Of a DNA stretch of 14,338 bases, positions 1 through 6,947 are shown piece by piece. The notes below the pieces were generated by a model. The model did no database searches. It was not told where the DNA came from and saw only the letters and a program-made list of their open reading frames with translations. Both the position numbers and the translations under genes were made by a program. The stretch spans positions 1 through 14,338 of the forward strand of contig CAIRLQ010000222.1 of assembly GCA_903879465.1 (NCBI GenBank). Direction: 5' to 3'. This stretch comes from an uncultured Opitutia bacterium. Lineage in GTDB: Bacteria > Verrucomicrobiota > Verrucomicrobiia > Opitutales > UBA953. Position 1 is the stretch's first letter, and each line of letters begins with the position of its first letter.

Positions 1-874
1 CCTTCTGTAACGTGTTCATCTTCATGAACCGACAGTCGTTACAGGAGCAGCGATCCGTGGGCGCGGCCACGAAAGTTTTGCCTGGCACCTCCCGGCGGAG
101 CCGATGAATCATACCAGACTCGGTCGTTATAATGATAGTATCGGCGCTCTGGCGCTTGCTCCAATCTACCATGAGTTCGGTTGAGCAGACCATGTCGGCC
201 ATCTCTCGCACGGCTTCCGTGCATTCCGGGTGCGCGACCACCGGCGCGCCCGGGTGCGCCGCTTTAGCGCGGAGCAACGCAGCGGGCGTGAACTGCACGT
301 GCGCGTAACAGTTGCCGGGCCAGAGTTGCATGGCGCGGCCAGTTTTTCCGGAAACCCAGCGTCCAAGATTCTGGTCCGGCACGAAGAGGATAGGGCGGTC
401 CGCCGGGACGCGGCTGACGATCTTCGAGGCGTTACCGCTGGTAACGATGACGTCGCTGATGGCTTTTACGGCGGCGCTACAATTGATGTAGGCAACAACG
501 TAAAGCGCGGGGTCGGCGGCCTTGGCAGCGGCAAGTTTTTCAGCGGGGCAGGAGTCGGCGAGTGAGCAGCCGGCGGCTAAGTCTGGTAGCAGCACGCGAC
601 GAGAGGGATTCACAATTTTGGCCGTTTCCGCCATGAAATGCACCCCGCAGAAGACGATCGTCGATTGCTGCGCGGCCGCGGCTTTGTAGGCGAGTCCGAG
701 CGAGTCGCCCACAAAATCGGCGACGCCCTGAATATCTTCGCACTGATAATTATGTGCGAGGATGATGGCGTCTTTGGCCTTCTTCAATGCGATGACCTCC
801 TTTTGTAAATCCGAGAGCGGGATGCCGCCGATGGGTAGTGGAGGGAAGACGGAGGCGGTGGGATAGGTGATCAT
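1..874 (-). CDS. nadA: Quinolinate synthase NadA (3' end cut by window edge)
   Basis: NadA condenses iminoaspartate with dihydroxyacetone phosphate to make quinolinate, the first intermediate specific to de novo NAD synthesis, using an oxygen-sensitive [4Fe-4S] cluster. The reading frame is open from the ATG at 874 to the window edge and gives 291 residues, so a C-terminal piece is missing. Visible family motifs are HNYQ (41-44), FCGVHFMAETAKI (75-87), GCSLADSC (102-109), VPDQNLG (165-171), PGNCYAH (186-192), HPEC (215-218) and CSCNDC (276-281). By comparison with E. coli NadA recalled from memory, the three cluster ligands correspond to Cys103, Cys189 and Cys281; the 86-residue spacing of the first two matches the family. 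The ATG overlaps the stop of the upstream Fur-family gene by 4 bp (ATGA), so translation is probably coupled. No Shine-Dalgarno sequence is evident. No nadB or nadC lies in the window. Confidence 0.97.
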   Translation of the reverse strand, partial: MITYPTASVFPPLPIGGIPLSDLQKEVIALKKAKDAIILAHNYQCEDIQGVADFVGDSLGLAYKAAAAQQSTIVFCGVHFMAETAKIVNPSRRVLLPDLAAGCSLADSCPAEKLAAAKAADPALYVVAYINCSAAVKAISDVIVTSGNASKIVSRVPADRPILFVPDQNLGRWVSGKTGRAMQLWPGNCYAHVQFTPAALLRAKAAHPGAPVVAHPECTEAVREMADMVCSTELMVDWSKRQSADTIIITTESGMIHRLRREVPGKTFVAAPTDRCSCNDCRFMKMNTLQK

Positions 875-1344
875 GGTCGGGAGGCCTTGCGCTTCTGACA
901 ACGTTCACAGAGCGCGGTGACCTGGAGTTTCTGCGAGATGGGTCGCATGCCGTGCTTGGCGGCGACGGCCTTGCCGTACCATTCCATGAACGGCGCCTCG
1001 ACTTCAACAATGGTTTCACAGCTTTCACAGACCAGCTGGGCGCGGAAGGTAGCGCTACCGACTTCCGCCAGATAGTACTTATGGTCGCGACCCACATCGA
1101 TTTCCCGAATGACGCTGCTGCCGATGAGCAGGGGGATGGCCCGATAGATGGTAGCGCGTGAAACACTGCGATCCAAAGAGCGGGCTTTCTTCAGCAAATC
1201 TTCGGCGGTATAGTGGCCTAAAATGCCCCGGGCGGCTTCGAAGACCGCCATTCGCTGACGCGTGGCACGCAGGCCTTTCTGGGCGATGAACGCTCGGAAG
1301 GCTCCGGATTGCTCCGGGGATTCGCTGGCAGGGGACTTAGGCAT
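871..1344 (-). CDS. Fur-family transcriptional regulator with degenerate sensing site
   Basis: This is a metalloregulator-type DNA-binding protein of the Fur/PerR/Zur family, 157 residues from the ATG at 1344. The winged-helix domain shows LRATRQR (25-31), HYTAEDLL (44-51) and the recognition-helix motif SRATIYR (62-68). The dimerisation domain keeps both CxxC pairs of the structural zinc site (Cys106/Cys109 and Cys146/Cys149). The stretch where Fur proteins carry HxHxHLxC reads FRAQLVC (100-106), and the later conserved His is Gln138, so most regulatory metal ligands appear to be lost. It is translationally coupled to nadA through an ATGA overlap, which suggests it controls nadA, itself, or the divergent DAHP synthase operon. 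An in-frame GTG at 1359 would add five residues. I prefer the ATG because a weak promoter -10 (TATCAA, 1367-1362) sits almost on the GTG. The effector is unknown; family assignment is firm, subfamily is not. Confidence 0.93.
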   Translation of the reverse strand: MPKSPASESPEQSGAFRAFIAQKGLRATRQRMAVFEAARGILGHYTAEDLLKKARSLDRSVSRATIYRAIPLLIGSSVIREIDVGRDHKYYLAEVGSATFRAQLVCESCETIVEVEAPFMEWYGKAVAAKHGMRPISQKLQVTALCERCQKRKASRP

Positions 1345-1370
1345 GCCGATTTGAGACACTTTTGATACTG

Positions 1371-1412
1371 GACGCCCCCCGCGTCAATACGGGACGCGTC
1401 ATTGACACGGGG
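1371..1412. promoter_or_regulatory. Repeat-rich candidate operator between the divergent Fur-family and DAHP synthase genes
   Basis: Two overlapping symmetries are visible. CCCCGCGTCAAT (1377-1388) and ATTGACACGGGG (1401-1412) form an inverted repeat matching at 11 of 12 positions around a 12-bp spacer. The pentamer GACGC/GCGTC also occurs four times: as GACGC-N5-GCGTC (1371-1385) and as the perfect palindrome GACGCGTC (1393-1400). The right arm contains the TTGACA of the plus-strand promoter and the left arm contains TTGACG on the minus strand, so a bound protein would cover both promoters. It does not resemble the AT-rich classical Fur box. Which protein binds is inference. Confidence 0.5.
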
Positions 1413-1430
1413 CCTCCCGACCCCTTCATT
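1402..1430 (+). promoter_or_regulatory. Candidate sigma-70 promoter for the DAHP synthase operon
   Basis: A perfect -35 box TTGACA lies at 1402-1407. After a 17-bp spacer comes a weak -10, TTCATT (1425-1430, three of six consensus positions). The predicted transcript would begin near 1437, about 30 nt before the chosen start codon. The -35 lies inside the right arm of the inverted repeat at 1377-1412, consistent with repression by occlusion. Confidence 0.4.
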
Positions 1431-1435
1431 TACCC

Positions 1436-1455
1436 CCTTTTCCCTTTGGGAAAGG
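1436..1455 (+). promoter_or_regulatory. Leader hairpin just upstream of the DAHP synthase start
   Basis: CCTTTTCCC (1436-1444) can pair with GGGAAAGG (1448-1455) around a TTT loop with one bulged base. The adjoining AAAGGCCTTT (1451-1460) is a perfect palindrome that competes for the same AAAGG. AAAGG is the only Shine-Dalgarno-like sequence before the start codon at 1467, so either fold would mask it. No U-run follows, so this does not look like a terminator. Confidence 0.35.
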
Positions 1456-1466
1456 CCTTTCTACAG

Positions 1467-2537
1467 ATGTACCACAACACGGACGATCTTCGCATTCGCA
1501 GCCAGCACCCCTTGCTGACTCCTGCCCTCGTGCTTTCTGACCTGCGTGCCTCGGAGAAGGCCACCGAGGTTGTCACGACCGCCCGCAGGGATGCCGCTCG
1601 GGTCATTTCCGGTCAGGACGACCGCCTACTGGTCATTGTCGGGCCCTGCTCGGTACATGATACTCAGGCCGCCCTCGAGTATGCCGCGCTCCTGCAGAAG
1701 GAAGCGCAAAAGCACGCCGCCGACCTCGTGGTGGTGATGCGCGTTTACTTTGAGAAGCCTCGCACGACGGTGGGCTGGAAGGGGCTGATTAATGACCCGC
1801 TTGTCGATGGTTCCTTCCGGATCAACGACGGCCTGCGCATCGCTCGCCGTTTGCTGGCGGATATCGCTGAGATAGGCCTGCCCTCGGCGACGGAGTTTCT
1901 CGACCCGATTACGCCCCAGTATGTGGCAGACCTCGTCTCCTATGGCGCCATCGGCGCCCGCACGACCGAGAGCCAGATTCACCGCGAACTCGCTTCGGGT
2001 CTCTCCATGCCGGTCGGTTTCAAGAACGGCACGGATGGATCCATTCAGGTCGCCGTGGATGCCTGCCTTTCCGCTCGCTCGTCGCACTGGTTCCCCTCCG
2101 TCACGAAGGACGGTGTGGTCGCAATTTTTCAAACTTCGGGCAATCCTGACGCACATATTATCCTACGTGGTGGTTCTCGGACCGGCCCTAATTACGGAGC
2201 CGAATTCGTCACCGATGCCGCTGCTCGTATCCTAAAGGCAGGCCTGACCTCCCGTCTCGTCATTGATTGCTCCCATGGCAACAGCTCGAAGGATCATCGC
2301 CGTCAGCCCTTGGTGGCCTCTGATATCGCCGCCCAGGTTGCGCAAGGCTCCCAAATTATTGCCGGCGTGATGATCGAGAGTCATCTCGTCGAAGGCCGGC
2401 AGGATTGGAAGGGTAAGGATGCCTCAGCCTATGGCTGCAGCATCACGGACGCTTGTATTTCCTTCGAACAGACTGTGCCAGTTCTTGCAGAACTCGCCGC
2501 CGCCGTGCGCCAGCGTCGCACCATCAAGAAGGCCTGA
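1467..2537 (+). CDS. aroG: 3-deoxy-7-phosphoheptulonate synthase (DAHP synthase), type I AroFGH class
   Basis: The enzyme joins phosphoenolpyruvate and erythrose 4-phosphate, the first step of the shikimate pathway. The 356-residue product closely follows the E. coli AroG pattern (about 350 residues): YHNTDDLRI at the N-terminus, IVGPCSVHD (57-65), EKPRTTVGWKGL (96-107), GAIGARTTESQ (160-170), GFKNGTDG (184-191), CSHGNSSK (268-275), MIESHL (302-307) and SITDAC (325-330). Metal ligands by homology are Cys61, His270, Glu304 and Asp328. I chose the ATG at 1467 because homology begins there; an upstream in-frame start at 1362 would translate the promoter region into a proline-rich peptide. It is first in a run with an Lrp/AsnC gene (9-nt gap) and an aminotransferase. 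The AroF/AroG/AroH feedback type cannot be told from sequence alone, so the symbol marks the class rather than the isozyme. Confidence 0.96.
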   Translation: MYHNTDDLRIRSQHPLLTPALVLSDLRASEKATEVVTTARRDAARVISGQDDRLLVIVGPCSVHDTQAALEYAALLQKEAQKHAADLVVVMRVYFEKPRTTVGWKGLINDPLVDGSFRINDGLRIARRLLADIAEIGLPSATEFLDPITPQYVADLVSYGAIGARTTESQIHRELASGLSMPVGFKNGTDGSIQVAVDACLSARSSHWFPSVTKDGVVAIFQTSGNPDAHIILRGGSRTGPNYGAEFVTDAAARILKAGLTSRLVIDCSHGNSSKDHRRQPLVASDIAAQVAQGSQIIAGVMIESHLVEGRQDWKGKDASAYGCSITDACISFEQTVPVLAELAAAVRQRRTIKKA

Positions 2538-2546
2538 TTTCCCGCC

Positions 2547-3029
2547 ATGAACTCCGTACTCAAGCTCATCCTCGACGGCGAGGCTCTCGACACCGCCCAA
2601 ATCGGCAAGATTCTCGGGCTCGGTGCTGAGGCCGTGGACCGCGAACTCGCTTCGCTCCGCCAGCAGGGGGTGCTCCTCGGGATGCGTCCCGTGCTCAATC
2701 CAGCTTTTGAGTCGGAGCACCGTGTACGTGCGGTTATCGAAATCAAGATCCGCACTGAGGGTGTCGGTGGTTTTGACGGCATCGCTGAACGCATCTCCAG
2801 TTTCGAACAGGTTGAAAGCTGCTACCTGATGTCCGGCGGCTACGACCTCCTTGTCGTGGTCACGGCAGACAATCTTTATAAGGTCGCGGGCTTCGTGCAC
2901 GAGCGTCTGGCCCGTATCGACGGCGTCCAAGGCACTTCGACCCACTTTTTCCTTCGTGCGTACAAGAAGGATGGTTTCGTGGTGAACTCCGAAGCATTGC
3001 GTCGCGACCAGCCTTCGGTCAGCCCCTGA
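2547..3029 (+). CDS. Lrp/AsnC-family transcriptional regulator
   Basis: This 160-residue protein has the two-part Lrp/AsnC layout. An N-terminal winged helix (about residues 12-46, with LDTAQIGKILGLG and VDRELASLRQQGVLLG) is followed by a linker and a RAM ligand-binding/oligomerisation domain (about 62-140). The RAM hallmark SGGYDLLVVV is at 96-105. Such proteins bind DNA as octamers or dimers and respond to amino acids. It sits 9 nt after the DAHP synthase gene and 13 nt before a class I aminotransferase gene. The same pairing of an AsnC-type regulator with an aminotransferase is known from Bacillus subtilis alaR-alaT, so it probably controls its own operon in response to an amino acid; alanine or an aromatic amino acid are the obvious candidates. 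No clear Shine-Dalgarno precedes the ATG (context CCCGCC-ATG). Confidence 0.93.
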   Translation: MNSVLKLILDGEALDTAQIGKILGLGAEAVDRELASLRQQGVLLGMRPVLNPAFESEHRVRAVIEIKIRTEGVGGFDGIAERISSFEQVESCYLMSGGYDLLVVVTADNLYKVAGFVHERLARIDGVQGTSTHFFLRAYKKDGFVVNSEALRRDQPSVSP

Positions 3030-3042
3030 GCCCAGCCTGACC

Positions 3043-4218
3043 ATGGATTCTTCCAGCCGCTTCGTCGCGCGACATGTCGCGTCATTGCCCAAATCGGGCA
3101 TTCGTGACTTCTTCGCCATCGTGTCGAAGATGAAGGACGCGGTGTCGCTCGGCATCGGCGAACCTGATTTCGTCACACCTTATCATATTCGTGAAGCCGC
3201 GATTTCTTCACTTGAGAAGGGTCGGACCTCCTACACGGATAACCGCGGTACCCAGCAGTTCCGCGAAGAGGTCTCCCGTTACGTCGCCAAGCACTATGGT
3301 CCAGAGTATGATCCGGAGACCGAAATTTTGGCCACGATCGGCGTCTCCGAGGCCTTGGACATCTTGTTGCGCGCCACCCTTAATCCTGGCGACAAGGTGC
3401 TTTACCACGAGCCGTGCTATGTGAGCTACGCCCCCAGCGTCGCCCTCTGCCATGCCGAGGCGATTCCGATTCGCACGGTATCCGCCGACCAGTTTGCGCT
3501 CGATCCCGCCGCCTTGCGGGCCGCTTGGCAGCCTGGCTGTAAGTTGTTGGTCCTTAATTTTCCGACCAATCCGACCGGCGGCACGGCAGACCGGGCCAAG
3601 CTTGAAGCCATCGCCAAGTTTGCGATCGAGAAGGACCTGCTCGTCGCTTCCGATGAGATTTATTCCGAACTCACCTTCGAGGGGGACCATGTTTCAATCG
3701 CTTCTTTGCCAGGCATGCGCGAGCGCACAGTCTTCCTGCATGGTTTTTCCAAGGCCTTTGCGATGACGGGTTTCCGTATCGGCTACGCCTGCGGTCCTGC
3801 CGCCATCATCGACGGGATGCTCAAGGTCCACCAGTATGGCATCATGTGCGCCCCGATCATGAGCCAGGAAGCCGCCGTCGAGGCCCTTCGAAACGGCTGG
3901 GACTCCATGCGCCACATGCGCGACAAATATCGTGAGCGCCGTGACTTCATTGTGCGCCGTTTCAACGAACTTGGCCTGCCTTGCCACCTCCCCCGCGGAG
4001 CCTTCTATGCCTTCCCGGATATTACGTCTACGGGGATGGATTCCCTGACCTTCGCCCAGAAGCTGCTCGAACAGCAGAAGGTGGCGATGGTGCCAGGTAC
4101 GGCGTTCGGCGCCGCCGGGGCCGGCTTCTGCCGTGCTTCCTTCTCGACGAGTTACGAAAAAATCCACGAGGCCGGCGAGCGTATCGCCCGCTTCTTGGAC
4201 ACGATTCGCAAAGGGTGA
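3043..4218 (+). CDS. Class I/II pyridoxal-phosphate aminotransferase (AlaT/PatA/AspC-like)
   Basis: This 391-residue fold-type I aminotransferase has all active-site landmarks: GEPDF (39-43), NFPTNPTGG (172-180) with cofactor-contacting Asn176, SDEIY (203-207) with Asp204 and Tyr207, the Schiff-base lysine Lys237 in GFSKAFAMTGFRIGY, and Arg364 in FCRASFS for the substrate carboxylate. It transfers an amino group between an amino acid and a 2-oxo acid in the cytoplasm. Donor and acceptor cannot be read from the sequence. Pairing with an Lrp/AsnC gene recalls AlaT, whereas position behind DAHP synthase would suit an aromatic or prephenate/aspartate aminotransferase. The ATG at 3043 lies 13 nt after the regulator stop and has no Shine-Dalgarno. 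Length and motif order are normal for the family. Confidence 0.94.
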   Translation: MDSSSRFVARHVASLPKSGIRDFFAIVSKMKDAVSLGIGEPDFVTPYHIREAAISSLEKGRTSYTDNRGTQQFREEVSRYVAKHYGPEYDPETEILATIGVSEALDILLRATLNPGDKVLYHEPCYVSYAPSVALCHAEAIPIRTVSADQFALDPAALRAAWQPGCKLLVLNFPTNPTGGTADRAKLEAIAKFAIEKDLLVASDEIYSELTFEGDHVSIASLPGMRERTVFLHGFSKAFAMTGFRIGYACGPAAIIDGMLKVHQYGIMCAPIMSQEAAVEALRNGWDSMRHMRDKYRERRDFIVRRFNELGLPCHLPRGAFYAFPDITSTGMDSLTFAQKLLEQQKVAMVPGTAFGAAGAGFCRASFSTSYEKIHEAGERIARFLDTIRKG

Positions 4219-4265
4219 GCATCCTTGCTTGCTTGCGGGGCAGGTAGGCCCGACTCTTATTTTTT

Positions 4266-5912
4266 ATGGAACGGAACACAGAAATTTCGCGTGCGGTAGC
4301 CATCGTGGGCCGTCCTAACGTCGGCAAGAGCCGCTTATTCAATCGGCTCATCGGCCGTCGCATCTCAATCGTGCACGATCAGCCCGGCGTCACGCGCGAC
4401 CTGATTACCGCGGATGTGTTCGAAGGCCGTTACACGCTCATGGACACCGGCGGCATCGGTCTCTATCGTGCCGAGTTAACCCCTAAGGTTGTTGCGGATG
4501 CGGTCGAAGAGCAGGTGGATTTCGCCCTCGCCGCCGCTGCGCTCGTCCTGCTCATCGTCGATGCGACCGAAGGGTGCACGCCGCTTGACTTAGAAGTCGC
4601 CGCCAAGCTTCGCCAGGCCGGTAAGCGCGTACTTGTTGTCGCCAATAAGGCCGACACCGAAGAGCGCGACGGGCTGTATTCGGAATTTTTCGCCTTGGGC
4701 TTCGGTGAGCCGCTCCTAATTTCCGCTGAACACGGCCGCGGGATCGCCCAGTTGATGACCCTGATTATCAAGCTGCTTGGCCCCGAGCCCGAAACGCCCC
4801 GCGAAGAAGGTCCGCGCCCGATTCGCCTGGCCCTTGCCGGTCGTCCTAATGTCGGCAAGAGTTCCTTGGGTAATCGTCTGCTCGGCAGTTCCCGCCTCAT
4901 CGTCAGTGAAGTTGCCGGCACGACCCGCGACCCGGTCCGCGCCGGTCTCTCGCGCATCAAGGCCGACGGCTCCCAGGCCAAATTCACCTTGGTGGACACG
5001 GCCGGTCGCCGCACCGCCAACAAGCGTGACACGCTGGATTTCTTTTCTCAGATCCGTGCCGACGAGATCCTCGCCGAGACCGATGTGGTGTTCCTCGTGC
5101 TCGACGCCGGCCAGGGCGTGACACGTATTGATAAGCAGCTGGCAGGCGAGCTCGCTCTCCTCGGCTGTGGCTTAGTCGTGGTCGTCAATAAGTGGGATCT
5201 GGCGAAGAAGGCTTTCCGGGATAAGAATATCGACGGTTTCGAGGACGAGGAAGAATTCCGCGCCAAGTTCCGTAATGCGGTCCGCCGGGAGCTTTTCTTT
5301 CTTCCCGACCCGCCCTTGCTTTTCGTTTCCGCCCAGACCGCTTTACGGGTCGAAGACATGCTCGACGCCGCCGAAGGCGTCTTCGTCCGCGCCGGCACGG
5401 CGATTTCCACCGGCCGTATTAATCGCGTCATTCAGGACCTAATGACCAAACGACCTCCCCGCATGGTTTCCGGCAAGCGTTTCAAGTGTTATTACGTGAC
5501 GCAGGTTTCCAAGCGTCCGATCCGTTTCCGCTTATTCTGTAATTCTGAAGAGCGCCTAGAAGATGCCTATCAGCGCTTTTTGGTTAAGGGTGTGCACGAG
5601 AACTTCGATCTGGCCGGTGTCCCTCTCTTTCTTGATGTTGTCGGCAAGCCCAAGCAGGGCCCGCGTCGTCCGGGGGGCACTCCTGCTGCAGCGATTTCCG
5701 AAGAAGCGGTCGTGGCCCATAAGCCCGCGGCCAAAGTCGGCCCTAAGTCCGCGACCGGCCAGCCTAAGAAGGCGTTGGGTCCATCGGGTCCGCGATTGGG
5801 TAAGTCGAAGACCGCCCGCTCCAAAGCCGGCGTCGTCCGCAAGAAATCCTATACCCGCTGGGATAAGCCGCGCTCGCTGAAAGGCCGGGCTGCGCGCCAG
5901 GCCCGCAAGTGA
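4266..5912 (+). CDS. der: Ribosome-assembly GTPase Der (EngA) with long basic C-terminal tail
   Basis: Der is the tandem two-domain GTPase needed for 50S subunit maturation. GTPase domain 1 shows GRPNVGKS (15-22), PGVTRD (40-45), DTGG (60-63) and NKAD (127-130). Domain 2 shows GRPNVGKSS (192-200), GTTRD (218-222), DTAG (244-247) and NKWD (308-311). The KH-like domain spans roughly 365-460. The residue after the first GKS is Arg rather than the usual Thr. At 548 residues it is longer than E. coli Der (about 490). The excess is a low-complexity tail from about 461, with around 25 Lys/Arg and three acidic residues, probably contacting rRNA. The 47-bp gap from the aminotransferase holds three CTTG repeats (4224-4235) and a T-run but no convincing promoter. 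The fmt start lies 3 nt after its stop. Confidence 0.97.
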   Translation: MERNTEISRAVAIVGRPNVGKSRLFNRLIGRRISIVHDQPGVTRDLITADVFEGRYTLMDTGGIGLYRAELTPKVVADAVEEQVDFALAAAALVLLIVDATEGCTPLDLEVAAKLRQAGKRVLVVANKADTEERDGLYSEFFALGFGEPLLISAEHGRGIAQLMTLIIKLLGPEPETPREEGPRPIRLALAGRPNVGKSSLGNRLLGSSRLIVSEVAGTTRDPVRAGLSRIKADGSQAKFTLVDTAGRRTANKRDTLDFFSQIRADEILAETDVVFLVLDAGQGVTRIDKQLAGELALLGCGLVVVVNKWDLAKKAFRDKNIDGFEDEEEFRAKFRNAVRRELFFLPDPPLLFVSAQTALRVEDMLDAAEGVFVRAGTAISTGRINRVIQDLMTKRPPRMVSGKRFKCYYVTQVSKRPIRFRLFCNSEERLEDAYQRFLVKGVHENFDLAGVPLFLDVVGKPKQGPRRPGGTPAAAISEEAVVAHKPAAKVGPKSATGQPKKALGPSGPRLGKSKTARSKAGVVRKKSYTRWDKPRSLKGRAARQARK

Positions 5913-5915
5913 CGC

Positions 5916-6908
5916 ATGCCGCGGAGACTGGTTCTGCTCGGCTCGGATGAGATCGCCTTGGCGGCCTTTGCCGCCGTATGCGCTTTGCCGGATGTCGAAG
6001 TAGTCGCCGTCTATTCGCAACCCGACCGACCAGCCGGACGCGGTCAGGCGGTGCAGCCCAATCCCGTCGCCGCTTGGGCGCGGGCGCAGGGGTTGCCTTT
6101 GCTGCAGCCCGAGAGGCTCGAGTCAGCGCATGCCGAAGAGCTTCGTCTACTCTGCGCCGATCTCGGAGTGGTGATGGCCTATGGGCAATTATTGAAAGAA
6201 GATTTTTTGGCGGCACCGCGCCTAGGCTTTGTCAATTTCCACGGCTCTTTGCTGCCGTTACTCCGCGGCGCGACGCCGGTGGAAGGTGCGTTGGCAATGG
6301 GGTTGTCTGAGACGGGTATTTCTTTGCAACAGGTAGTCCGCAAACTCGATGCTGGTCCTATTCATGCCTCTATCTCCCTTGCGATACTCGCCGGGGAAGG
6401 GCGGGTGGCTTTGCGGTCTCGCTTGGGTGTGCTCGCTGGCGACCTCGCTGTCCGCGCGCTGCCGGCGATTTTGGGCGGCACGTCGGTGCCGATTCCGCAG
6501 GATGAGACTAAAGTTACTTATGCCCGTCGTCTCGTTCGAGCCGACGCTCCTTTGGATTTCCGTCAGTCTGCCCGCCAACTTGAAGGGCGGGTTCTCGCGC
6601 TCGAGGGCTGGCCGGGAAGCACCTTTGAACATGCCGGAACAATCATCAAGGTGGGCGCGGCGGTGGTCGATGGCGGCGTGGAGGGCTCGCCGGTCGGGCA
6701 GGTTATCTCCGCTGACCGCCAGGGAGTTCGTATCGCCTGTGGCTCGGGCTCCCTTGTGATGAAGGCTATGCAGCGCCCTGGTGGGAAGATGCTGCCTGCC
6801 GGCGAATTCCTAGCAGGACATCCGCTGATTGTGGGTGAGGTCATTGCGTCGGCGGAGATGCCTGCTTTTGTCTCGGACCGTCCTTTCCCGCGCGTCATCA
6901 AAGCGTAA
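5916..6908 (+). CDS. fmt: Methionyl-tRNA formyltransferase
   Basis: Fmt formylates Met-tRNA(fMet) with 10-formyltetrahydrofolate, allowing bacterial translation initiation. The N-terminal formyltransferase domain (about 1-185) carries the catalytic trio Asn107 and His109 (VNFHGSLLP) and Asp145 (KLDAG); the C-terminal OB-like domain (about 200-315) includes the LEGWPGS motif (229-235). Length (330 residues) is normal. The substrate loop reads SLLPLLRGATPVEGAL where most homologues have SLLPrwRGAAPIq-A, a modest divergence that leaves the catalytic residues intact. It starts 3 nt after der. No peptide deformylase gene, its frequent neighbour, is in the window. There is no Shine-Dalgarno. The assignment rests on motif order and full-length similarity to the family as recalled. 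Confidence 0.95.
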   Translation: MPRRLVLLGSDEIALAAFAAVCALPDVEVVAVYSQPDRPAGRGQAVQPNPVAAWARAQGLPLLQPERLESAHAEELRLLCADLGVVMAYGQLLKEDFLAAPRLGFVNFHGSLLPLLRGATPVEGALAMGLSETGISLQQVVRKLDAGPIHASISLAILAGEGRVALRSRLGVLAGDLAVRALPAILGGTSVPIPQDETKVTYARRLVRADAPLDFRQSARQLEGRVLALEGWPGSTFEHAGTIIKVGAAVVDGGVEGSPVGQVISADRQGVRIACGSGSLVMKAMQRPGGKMLPAGEFLAGHPLIVGEVIASAEMPAFVSDRPFPRVIKA

Positions 6909-6947
6909 TCGCTTGATTAGGTGGCTTCGCTGGGGTGTCATAGGCTC

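Noticed and set aside
750..1166. 138-residue minus-strand frame overlapping the Fur-family and nadA genes
   Set aside because: Both overlapped genes have clear motifs in their own frames; this frame has none.
1362..1466. N-terminal extension of the DAHP synthase frame from an upstream ATG (1362)
   Set aside because: Family homology starts at 1467, the extension is proline-rich and unlike AroG, and it would place the promoter and repeats inside coding sequence.
2424..3176. 250-residue open frame on the minus strand across the Lrp/AsnC gene
   Set aside because: It is the complement of well-supported genes in a GC-rich region, with no recognisable domain; such antisense frames are expected.
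4224..4262. CTTG triplet repeat and T-run before der as a promoter or terminator
   Set aside because: No stem precedes the T-run, and TATTTT is too near the ATG and badly spaced from TTG-like hexamers to defend as a promoter.
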